Shown: positions 37,571 through 47,786 of the stretch, piece by piece | How the letters are laid out: every line of letters begins with the position of its first letter | How positions within the stretch are numbered: position 1 is the stretch's first letter | NCBI RefSeq assembly: GCF_025685425.1 | Contig: NZ_JAGTAS010000020.1 | Location: 62,001 to 126,000 of the forward strand | Direction of reading: 5' to 3' | DNA: 64,000 bases | Source: Terriglobus albidus | GTDB lineage: Bacteria > Acidobacteriota > Terriglobia > Terriglobales > Acidobacteriaceae | Program-made: the position numbers and the translations under genes | The notes under the pieces: model-generated | What the model saw: only the letters and a program-made list of their open reading frames with translations | Databases searched by the model: none | Told to the model about the DNA's origin: nothing

Positions 37571-37738
37571 TTTAGCGATGGCATCTTTGTTTGTCATCTC
37601 TCAGAGTGGCGGAGAGATCTGCTTCTTCCGTGCCCGGGTGCCCCACCCTCGCAACGCTAGGGTGGGTTCGGATAACCCATAATTCCTAACAAATTTTATC
37701 GATATGCATCGCACGGTTATTTTCGCAATAACAAAACG

Positions 37739-37764
37739 AAAGGGGAGGCTTTGGCCTCCCCTTT
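37739..37764 (-). terminator. Intrinsic terminator of the WxxGxW lipoprotein gene
   Basis: AAGGGGAGGC / GCCTCCCCTT stem with a short loop; on the minus strand it is followed by TTTTCGTTTT. It lies 16 bp beyond the stop at 37780. Confidence 0.85.
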
Positions 37765-37779
37765 TCTAGGGTGTATTCA

Positions 37780-39723
37780 CTACCGTCCGTGGCCGTGTTC
37801 GCCACCACGCGGCTGGTCAGGACGTCCACCTCCCTGTGGCGGGCGTGGGACCTCCATTCGCTGCTGCGGTTGTTGCTGGCGCTGCTGCATCTGCTGCTGA
37901 CGCTGTTGATCCATCTGCTGACGCTGCTGCTGTTGCATCTGTTGTTGGCGTTGCTGCTCCTGCATACGCTGTTGCTGCTGCATTTGCTGTTGCTGCATCT
38001 GCCGCTGCTGGTCAGCCTGGCGTTGCTGCATCATTTGCTGCTGACGCTCCTGCATCTGCTGCGAACGCTGCTGGTTCTGCATCTCCTGCTGACGTTGCTG
38101 TTGCATTTGTTGTTGGCGCTGCTGATCCATCTGCTGTCGTTGTTGCATCTGGCGTTGCTGATCAGCCTGACGCTGCTGCTGTTCCTGCATCTGTTGTTGC
38201 TGGCGCTGCTGCATCTGCTCCTGTTGACGCTGTTGCATCATCTGCTGCTGGCGCTGCTGCTCCTGCATCCGTTGATCTTGCATCCGCTGCTGGTCGAAAC
38301 CGCCGCGGTTGATATTCTGCGGGTTCTGGGGAGCGCTCTGGCCAGGAGGCACCAGACCAGGATCCCGTCCGAAACCGCCGCGCACTGCCTGATTCTGCGG
38401 TTGTTGATTGGGTTGCTGCTGTTGCGTCTGTTGACGCTGTTGCATCATCTGCTGCTGGCGCTGCTGCTCCTGCATACGTTGATCTTGCATCCGCTGCTGG
38501 TCAAAACCGCCACGATTAATGTTCTGCGGAGCCTGGTTAGCACCCTGTCCCGGAGCTACCAGGCCGGGGTTCCGTCCGAAGCCGCCGCGCACCGCCTGAC
38601 TCTGCGGCTGCTGGTTCGGCTGCTGCTGATGCGGTTGCATCTGTTGCTGCTGTTGCTGACGCTGTTGCACCATCTGCTGGCGTGCCGCCCACTGCGGATT
38701 CACCGCATTCGGAGCCAGACGCTGGAAGCCGCGATCCGCCTGCAGCGGACGATTCACCGCGGCAACCTGTGGGCGTCCATGATTGGCCGCGAAGAACGCG
38801 TTGCGGTTCTGCATCGCCTCACGCTGCACCACGAGCTGCTGAGTCATCGGGCGGACGTGCTGCTCGCGGAAGGCGAAGCGTTCCTGCGGAGCTGGGGGAC
38901 GATTAATACCACCACGCCCACCGTAGTACGCCACGCGTGTGTTGTTGATGTAGGTATTGTTGATGACCGTGATGTTGCGCTGATAGACGTACGTCACGTG
39001 CGGAGGAACACGGTTGCACACGCGGTTGTAGTAAAAGTGCGGTCCGTTCCAGTAACCGCCCTGATAACCGAAACCGATGTAGCCGAAGCCATAGTTAATA
39101 CCGCCGTAGAAACCAATGTGCGGTCCCCAGTAGCCACGGTGATAGCGATAGTGGCCGCCATACCAGCCCCAGTAGCCGGGGGTCCAGAGCGCGCCTACAT
39201 ACGGCGGATACACCCACGCACCCGGCACCCAGTAGTAGCCCGTATCGGCGTAGTACCAATAACCAGGAGTCCAGATGTAGTCAGGTCCGGGCGCTTCAGG
39301 CTGCTCATACTCCGGTAGCGGAGGTGGCGGGTTGTCGGCGACGACTTCGTCGAGCGCATCCGCGCCCTGCTGATAGGTGTCCTCGTCATACTGCCCCTGA
39401 TTGGGATCCTGATATTGGCCGTTCGGATCCTGATTTGCATATTGTGTATTGGAATCCTGATAGGCCGGCTGCGCCTGCGTCTGGGCAGGCTGATAGGTCT
39501 GCGCGGTAGGCTGACCACCCTGGTAGGTCTGTGCCTGAGTTACAGCCTCATTCTGCTGGCTATTTCCCTGGATGGGCACCTGGGCCAGGTTGGAGTCGGC
39601 AGGATTTCCCGCTCCCGGCTCCTGCAGCGCCGCCTGTACGCTGCTACCCCTGCAGCCGGCCAGCGGCAATGCCAAAAACGCCGCCATCACACTGATTCTG
39701 AGAGCATTTCCATTCCCACCCAT
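37780..39723 (-). CDS. Lipoprotein with WxxGxW repeats and a Gln/Met/Arg-rich tail
   Basis: The 647-residue protein has a lipoprotein signal (VMAAFLALPLAGC, lipobox LAGC at residues 21-24). A Gln/Asn-rich spacer leads to a Trp/Tyr/Gly block (IWTPGYWYYADTGYYWVPGA, LWTPGYWGWYGG, RGYWGPHIGFYGG) of the YXWV/WxxGxW type, then a basic region and ~260 residues almost entirely of Q, M, R. Two ~65-residue copies of a block with AVRGGFGR...GLV.PGQ...NINRGGFDQQRMQDQR sit inside the tail. Probably surface or outer-membrane attached; function unknown. CTG/TTG-rich DNA makes the tail prone to length change. Confidence 0.85.
   Translation of the reverse strand: MGGNGNALRISVMAAFLALPLAGCRGSSVQAALQEPGAGNPADSNLAQVPIQGNSQQNEAVTQAQTYQGGQPTAQTYQPAQTQAQPAYQDSNTQYANQDPNGQYQDPNQGQYDEDTYQQGADALDEVVADNPPPPLPEYEQPEAPGPDYIWTPGYWYYADTGYYWVPGAWVYPPYVGALWTPGYWGWYGGHYRYHRGYWGPHIGFYGGINYGFGYIGFGYQGGYWNGPHFYYNRVCNRVPPHVTYVYQRNITVINNTYINNTRVAYYGGRGGINRPPAPQERFAFREQHVRPMTQQLVVQREAMQNRNAFFAANHGRPQVAAVNRPLQADRGFQRLAPNAVNPQWAARQQMVQQRQQQQQQMQPHQQQPNQQPQSQAVRGGFGRNPGLVAPGQGANQAPQNINRGGFDQQRMQDQRMQEQQRQQQMMQQRQQTQQQQPNQQPQNQAVRGGFGRDPGLVPPGQSAPQNPQNINRGGFDQQRMQDQRMQEQQRQQQMMQQRQQEQMQQRQQQQMQEQQQRQADQQRQMQQRQQMDQQRQQQMQQQRQQEMQNQQRSQQMQERQQQMMQQRQADQQRQMQQQQMQQQQRMQEQQRQQQMQQQQRQQMDQQRQQQMQQRQQQPQQRMEVPRPPQGGGRPDQPRGGEHGHGR
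38240..38640. repeat. ~200-bp imperfect tandem duplication inside the lipoprotein gene
   Basis: About 38240-38440 and 38450-38640 are similar: both contain TTGATCTTGCATCCGCTGCTGG, an AACCGCC-CG-TT-AT-TTCTGCGG stretch and CCGTCCGAA.CCGCCGCGCAC. They encode the two ~65-residue repeat blocks of the tail. Confidence 0.75.
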
Positions 39724-39837
39724 AGGTCACCTCTTCACACCGGATCTTTCTCTCCGCCCGGCTGATACCTATAGATAGACACGCCCCCGCTCGCACGCGT
39801 TGCCGCATCTTTTTGTTGCAAACGGGGTTGCAGAGGT

Positions 39838-41460
39838 TTACTTCACGAAGAGACGGAGCGCGTAGTAGATACCGCCCGCAATACACGCTGCGGCAGGCAG
39901 CGTGAAGAGCCAGGCCAGCAGAATGTTGCGGATGGTCTGCATGCGCAGGCCGCTTCCGTTCGCCAGCATGGTTCCGGCCACGCCTGAGCTCAGCACGTGG
40001 GTTGTACTCACCGGCAGATGGAAGCGGTCCGCGGCGATGATGGTAGCCGCCGCAACAATCTCCGCCGAGGCGCCCTGCGCGTAGGTGAGATGCTCCTTAC
40101 CGATGCGCTCACCCACCGTGATGACGATACGCCGCCAGCCGACCATGGTTCCCAGGCCGAGCGCGAGAGCCACCGCCACCTTGACCCACACCGGAATGAA
40201 CTTGGTCGCGTGATCGAGATGATCTTCGTAGTTCTTCAGAGTGTCTTTGTCGGCCGCGGTGAAGGGCGGAACACCCTTTTCGACATTCGATTTGGCGAGC
40301 AGGCGCAGGGTCTCGCTCTCAATATACATATCGTTGCGAACATTGCGCTGCTGATCGTCCGGAACATCAGAGAGCTGATGATGCGGGGCGACCTGATGGG
40401 TGATCTCATCGGCCATACGCCGCGCCGCCGGAATGACGTCGGGCACCAGCTCCTTGGAGCGGATGTATGCCGTCAGCACTGTCCTGGCGTCGTTCACCTC
40501 GATGCCCTGCGGAGCGTAATGCTGGAAGACACGCGCGGCCGATTCGCTGACCGCGACGAAGTCCTGAGTTTGCGAGAAGCCGAGAGCGTGGTTTAGCGCA
40601 TAGGCCGTGGGAACCGTGCCGATCAGGATCAGCATGATGAGTCCCATGCCCTTCTGACCGTCGTTCGATCCGTGCCCGAAGCTGACGCCGGTGCAGGTAA
40701 GGATGAGCAGGACGCGAATCCAGAACGGAGGGGGCTCATTGCCGACCGGCGCCTCGTAGAGCTGCTGGTCCTTCACCACCTGCTTCAGGATGATGAGCAT
40801 CAGCGCCGCGAACGAGAAACCGGCGATGGGAGAGATAAAGAGCGCGCGGAAGACATTGCCCACCTGGCCCCAATCCACGCCGCTGGCGCCGTTGGCGCCA
40901 TTCATCAACTGGTTGGCGATACCAACGCCAATCATCGATCCGATCAGAGTGTGCGAACTGGACGCCGGGAGTCCCAACGCCCAGGTGCCCAGGTTCCAGG
41001 CAATGGCCGCAAGCAGCAGAGCGAAGACCGCGGCAAATCCCGCTCCGGAACCGGCTTTAAGAATGATTTCGATGGGAAGCAGCGAGAGAACCGCGAAAGC
41101 GACGCCGCCCGAGGAGGTAAGCACTCCGATCAGGTTCCAGATGCCGGACCAGATCACGGCAACATGCGGATCGAGCGAATGCGTATAGATGACAGTGGCT
41201 ACGGCATTGGCCGTGTCGTGAAAGCCGTTGACGAACTCAAAGCCAAGGGCGATCAGGAGAGCGAGGCCGAGCAGAATATACGGCCATCCGCTGAGATTGT
41301 GAACCCGGCTCAGGTCGTTGGCGACATGAACCCCGGCATACACAATTCCCGCCAAAATAATGGCGCCGAAGACACCGAAGCTCTTCTTGCCTGGGGTGCG
41401 TTTGAGTTTGGCCTGTAAAGCAGCGGATTGACTAACGCCTTCTTTGACGGCTACCGTCAC
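39838..41460 (-). CDS. PiT-family inorganic phosphate transporter
   Basis: The 540-residue protein has about 10-11 TM helices and the paired PiT signatures GFEFVNGFHDTANAVATVIY and SFGHGSNDGQKGMG, plus LPASSSHTLIGS and LPVSTTHVLSSG. It imports phosphate, usually as a metal-phosphate complex with H+ or Na+. A long soluble loop (about residues 320-425) separates the halves. I choose GTG 41460 (GGAG 7 nt upstream) over the open frame to 41523. No PhoU-like partner gene is adjacent. It is divergent from a YCII/ECF42 pair. Confidence 0.9.
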   Translation of the reverse strand: MTVAVKEGVSQSAALQAKLKRTPGKKSFGVFGAIILAGIVYAGVHVANDLSRVHNLSGWPYILLGLALLIALGFEFVNGFHDTANAVATVIYTHSLDPHVAVIWSGIWNLIGVLTSSGGVAFAVLSLLPIEIILKAGSGAGFAAVFALLLAAIAWNLGTWALGLPASSSHTLIGSMIGVGIANQLMNGANGASGVDWGQVGNVFRALFISPIAGFSFAALMLIILKQVVKDQQLYEAPVGNEPPPFWIRVLLILTCTGVSFGHGSNDGQKGMGLIMLILIGTVPTAYALNHALGFSQTQDFVAVSESAARVFQHYAPQGIEVNDARTVLTAYIRSKELVPDVIPAARRMADEITHQVAPHHQLSDVPDDQQRNVRNDMYIESETLRLLAKSNVEKGVPPFTAADKDTLKNYEDHLDHATKFIPVWVKVAVALALGLGTMVGWRRIVITVGERIGKEHLTYAQGASAEIVAAATIIAADRFHLPVSTTHVLSSGVAGTMLANGSGLRMQTIRNILLAWLFTLPAAACIAGGIYYALRLFVK

Positions 41461-41686
41461 ACATACACTCCGGCGCGCTCGCCTTGGACAAGCCGCCTCA
41501 TGGGATAGTACCAATCCCGGCACTGCCGAAGGCTACGTGATTGTTACAGAGATGTTAAAAACGGGAGTGGTTGCACCATTCCTAGTGAAATCCAAAAAAT
41601 TCCTCTCATCTTTTCCTCATACCCTGTCGATCTGTCTTCGGCCTGTTCGATTAACCCGCAGACAGGCAAATGGAGGCCTGGAACCC

Positions 41687-42046
41687 ATGCAATATCTACT
41701 GCTAATCTACGACAACGAAGCCAAGCTCAACGCTCTGCCCCCGGCGCAACTTGTTGATATGTATGCCGAATACGGCGCCCTGACACAGTCGCTGAAGAAC
41801 TCCGGCCACTTTCTGGCGGGCCGGCAGCTCCATCCCGTGGCGCAGGCAACCACGGTCCGGGTTAAGGATGGTAAGCAGTCGGTCACCGACGGCCCGTTTG
41901 CGGAGACAAAGGAACAGCTCGGCGGCTTTTATATGGTGGAAGCGGCCGATCTGGATGAGGCCGTCGCCATCGCAGCGCGCATCCCCTCGGCCCGTACCGG
42001 ATCGATCGAGGTCCGTCCTATCGTCGAACGTAAGGACCAAAACTAA
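41687..42046 (+). CDS. YCII/DGPF-domain protein
   Basis: The 119-residue protein has the canonical signature VTDGPFAETKEQLGGFYMVE and starts MQYLLLIYDNEAK. GGAGG lies 10 nt before the ATG. Six nucleotides separate it from the ECF42 sigma gene downstream. It is a diverged paralogue of the protein at 4715-5107, which has DGVF instead of DGPF. Confidence 0.92.
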   Translation: MQYLLLIYDNEAKLNALPPAQLVDMYAEYGALTQSLKNSGHFLAGRQLHPVAQATTVRVKDGKQSVTDGPFAETKEQLGGFYMVEAADLDEAVAIAARIPSARTGSIEVRPIVERKDQN

Positions 42047-42052
42047 GCCATT

Positions 42053-43303
42053 ATGCCGTTACCAACGGAAACCGGGCAGGCCAGCTTCGAGACCATCTAT
42101 CGCGAAGAGGCCGCCCGGGTCCTGGCTACCCTGATTCGCCTGCTCGGCAGCTTCGATCTGGCCGAAGAGGTGACCCAGGAGGCCTTCACCATCGCCCTCC
42201 AGCAGTGGCCAATCGAGGGACTGCCGGCCAATCCGCGAGCCTGGCTCATCTCGACCGCGCGGCACAAGGCGCTTGACCTGATCCGCCGCCGTGCAAACTT
42301 TGCAGACAAACAAACCGAGCTGGTCCACTTCCTGCAGTCTTGCGAGCATGAGCCGCCTGCCCAGGAGACGGCGATGCTTGAAGCAGAGCAGCCGATCGAA
42401 GACGATCTGCTGCGTCTGATCTTCACCTGCTGCCACCCAGCGCTCCCGCAGGAAGCTCAGGTTGCCCTGACTCTGCGGACGCTCTGCTCCTTAGGTACGG
42501 AACAGATCGCCCGCGCCTTTCTGGTACCGGTCGCCACCATGCAGCAGCGCATCGTCCGCGCCAAACAGAAGATCCGCGACGCCGGTATTCCCTACCGTGT
42601 CCCCTCACGTGAGGATCTGCCGCAGCGGATCGCGGCTGTCGCTCTGACCATCTACCTGGTCTTCAATGAGGGCTACACCCACAACAACCGGGAGTTTGCC
42701 GCAGAGGCCATCCGCCTTGCCCGGCTGCTGCACCGGCTTATGCCCTCCGAGGCCGAGCTCACCGGCTTGCTGGCCCTGATCCTGCTGCAGGACTCACGTG
42801 CGGCCGCCCGCCTGTCAGCCGAAGGGGACATCATCCTTCTGGAGGAGCAGGACCGCAGCCTGTGGAACCGAACACAGATCGAGGAGGGTCTGATGCTGGT
42901 AGAAGAAGCGCTCCGACAAGGACTACCCGGCCCCTATGCGCTGCAATCGGCTATCGCTGCGCTCCACGCACAGGCGCAAACTGCCTCAGCCACCGACTGG
43001 CCGCAGATTGCAGCGCTCTATACCCTGCTCTATCGCCAGCAGCCCACACCCATCATCGAACTCAATCGTGCAGCCGCCATTGCCATGGCCTATGGAGAAG
43101 AGGCAGGGCTCAAGCTGTTGGCTGAGATCGAACAACGCGGTGACCTGAAGTGTTATGGCCACTTCTATGCGGCGAAGGGTGAACTGTTGCGGCGGCTCAA
43201 CCGAAGCGACGAAGCGATTGCCGCATATGAACGCGCACTCGGCCTGGCGTGCTCAAACCAGGAACAACGGTTTCTGAGGAAACGCATCGCCAGCTTGAGA
43301 TAA
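42053..43303 (+). CDS. ECF42-type sigma factor with DUF6596/TPR-like tail
   Basis: The 416-residue protein has sigma region 2 (LLGSFDLAEEVTQEAFTIAL, NPRAWLISTARHKALDLI), region 4 HTH (LGTEQIARAFLVPVATMQQR), the DUF6596 block (TIYLVFNEGYTHNNREFAAE) and a TPR-like C-terminal half (LNRSDEAIAAYERALGLA). Architecture and length match the sigma at 3474-4718. Directly downstream of the YCII gene, it presumably responds to a signal through its own C-terminal domain, as no anti-sigma gene is adjacent. Confidence 0.92.
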   Translation: MPLPTETGQASFETIYREEAARVLATLIRLLGSFDLAEEVTQEAFTIALQQWPIEGLPANPRAWLISTARHKALDLIRRRANFADKQTELVHFLQSCEHEPPAQETAMLEAEQPIEDDLLRLIFTCCHPALPQEAQVALTLRTLCSLGTEQIARAFLVPVATMQQRIVRAKQKIRDAGIPYRVPSREDLPQRIAAVALTIYLVFNEGYTHNNREFAAEAIRLARLLHRLMPSEAELTGLLALILLQDSRAAARLSAEGDIILLEEQDRSLWNRTQIEEGLMLVEEALRQGLPGPYALQSAIAALHAQAQTASATDWPQIAALYTLLYRQQPTPIIELNRAAAIAMAYGEEAGLKLLAEIEQRGDLKCYGHFYAAKGELLRRLNRSDEAIAAYERALGLACSNQEQRFLRKRIASLR

Positions 43304-43345
43304 GCATCGAGATAACCAGAAGCCTCTATCTTCTATGGTTCGCAC

Positions 43346-43394
43346 GCATTCGTTGCCCCACCCTTCGCGGTAAACCGCGAAGAATGAGGCAACA
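43346..43394. repeat. CGTTGCCCC...TTCGCGG palindrome (D module)
   Basis: CGCATTCGTTGCCCCACCCTTCGCGG followed by AAACCGCGAAGAATGAGGCAA forms an imperfect hairpin and resembles 63710-63760. The rest of 43304-43652 contains only the presumed acnA promoter region; I cannot assign boxes with confidence. Confidence 0.55.
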
Positions 43395-43652
43395 GTTCTT
43401 CGGCTCCACTGAATTCCGCATCCCCGGGTCATTCCCTTCTGAAAGTTGGCGGAGCTACAATAATCGCCATGCGCAGCCCCTTCATCCTGAAGCGGTTTCG
43501 CCGCGGTAAACACGACCGCGGCCGCATCCTCCTGTAACCCTCCTTTTCTTGTAGATTTGTTACGCTTCCTACGCCTGCAGATCGTCCCCCTTGGACCGTG
43601 CGATCTGCGGAAAACCGCGCCCTTTCGAGGCGCACCTTGAGGACCCGATACC

Positions 43653-46448
<2,796 letters not shown>

Positions 46449-46472
46449 CAAACCAAGACATAACAAGCAAAG

Positions 46473-46498
46473 AGGCCCGGAATCGTCCGGGCCTTTTT
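46473..46498 (+). terminator. Intrinsic terminator of acnA
   Basis: GGCCCGGA / TCCGGGCC stem followed by TTTTTGCTTTTT, 24 bp past the acnA stop. Confidence 0.92.
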
Positions 46499-46606
46499 GC
46501 TTTTTACGACCATCGACAAATTCATTTTGTAAGGAATTCCGGGGTATTCCCTGCCACCGTAGGGCATCGACAAATTCAGTTGATCTGATACAGAATGACT
46601 GAAAGT

Positions 46607-46762
46607 GGTGGGAGCAGCGGGCTTGAGCCCGCTGATAAAGGCGTAAAAGTAGACGGGCTTTTAGCCCTGGGACTTCTCTGTCTGTGAGGAAAAGCCCAGG
46701 GCTTAAAGCCCATTTCTATATTGAGCCGATAGACCGTGGGCTGAAAGCCCACGGCTCCCACC
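46607..46762 (+). repeat. A-family intergenic repeat, copy 4
   Basis: Full copy from GGTGGGAGCAGCGGGC to GGCTCCCACC with the usual inner palindromes. Upstream, CATCGACAAATTCA occurs twice (46505-46585). 46763-46900 holds GGTTCGAGCTTCGCTCGAA, GACGAACTTCGTTCGT and a GATGGATGGGTCACCCAG module. No gene lies in 46449-47300. Confidence 0.85.
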
Positions 46763-46972
46763 GGTTCGAGCTTCGCTCGAACATCCACCATCGCGTATCG
46801 GGGTCCCCGACGAACTTCGTTCGTTGCGGCCATTTGCGATGGATGGGTCACCCAGAGTATGCCTATCTGGAATTTGTCGATACGCCCTAGCGTTGCAAGG
46901 GTGGGCACCCAGCCTGGGAGACTCATTTAAAAGCAGATTTCTCCGCTACAAACAGAGTGTGTGATGGTTCTA

Positions 46973-47061
46973 AGCGCTGAAGGCGCGCTCTATACCAGCC
47001 TGGGGCAACGCCCCAGGTCTCGGTCACATTGAACGACAAAGGGCTGAAGGCCCGCTCTATA
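46973..47061 (+). repeat. B-family repeat
   Basis: AGCGCTGAAGGCGCGCTCTATA, CCTGGGGCAACGCCCCAGG and GGGCTGAAGGCCCGCTCTATA. Opposite orientation to the copies at 19623 and 37481. Confidence 0.75.
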
Positions 47062-47300
47062 TTCGGATCGTCTGTTCAAGATTTCAGACCATCTGTTGAA
47101 GCTGCTCGGTGTTGTGTGAAAGCACTCACAAACAGAGACACGCAGAAATCCTTTGCTGCAACGATGCATCCTCAAACTCTCGCGATCCAAATATTTTGAG
47201 AACGTACCCGCACTTCAACCCATCTTTCTCTCAGCAACTCTCCACTCTAACATGGGTATTCACAAGTGCCCGCGATGTACATCGGGTGGAGGAAAAGAAG

Positions 47301-47681
47301 ATGATTATCAAACGCTTTGCAGGACTTACTCTCGCGGCTGTGATGATGACGGCTACCTTTGCCGCTCCAGCCATTGCACAAGGCCCGCCGCCTCCACCTC
47401 CGGGATATGGATCTGGATATGGACTTGCATATGGATGGGATGCGCCTCCTCGTGAGTTTCAGGAGATGCAACGTCAGGGATTTCATGACGGCATCTATGG
47501 GGCGCAGAAAGATTTTGAGAATCACCGCCGGCCGACTCCGAACAATCGGGACGAATATCGTCGTCCTCCGGTGAGCTGGCGTGATCGCAACGCATATCGC
47601 ATGGGCTTTGAACGCGGCTATCGCGTTGGCTGGGATCACATTATGAATCGCGGCGGTGGTTACGGCTTCTTTGGCCGCTAA
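47301..47681 (+). CDS. Small secreted Gly/Tyr/Arg-rich protein
   Basis: The 126-residue protein has a signal peptide (FAGLTLAAVMMTATFAAPAIA), a PPPPPPGYGSGYG stretch, then EMQRQGFHDGIYGAQKDFEN followed by HRRPTPNNRDEYRRPPV and AYRMGFERGYRVGWDHIM. The GF.DGI.GA.KDF and GF.RGY patterns look like two related units. I believe similar small exported proteins occur in other acidobacteria, but no function is known to me. ATG 47301 has GGAGG upstream. A terminator follows, so it is monocistronic. Confidence 0.75.
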   Translation: MIIKRFAGLTLAAVMMTATFAAPAIAQGPPPPPPGYGSGYGLAYGWDAPPREFQEMQRQGFHDGIYGAQKDFENHRRPTPNNRDEYRRPPVSWRDRNAYRMGFERGYRVGWDHIMNRGGGYGFFGR

Positions 47682-47722
47682 CCGGACCAGCACATCACGC
47701 GTTATTGCGAACCAGATAGAAT

Positions 47723-47752
47723 GGCCTGCATCGCTCAATAAAGCATGCAGGC
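47723..47752 (+). terminator. Terminator after the small secreted protein gene
   Basis: GGCCTGCAT / ATGCAGGCC stem with a 12-nt loop, followed by GTTCTGTTTT. Confidence 0.75.
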
Positions 47753-47786
47753 CGTTCTGTTTTAACCGCTCCTGGAGTGACTTCGC

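Noticed and set aside
37771-39318. 515-codon plus-strand open frame rich in Leu and His
   Set aside because: It is the antisense of the Gln/Met/Arg-rich lipoprotein gene; CTG/TTG-rich DNA leaves the opposite frames free of stops. The minus-strand product has a lipobox, WxxGxW motifs and a terminator.
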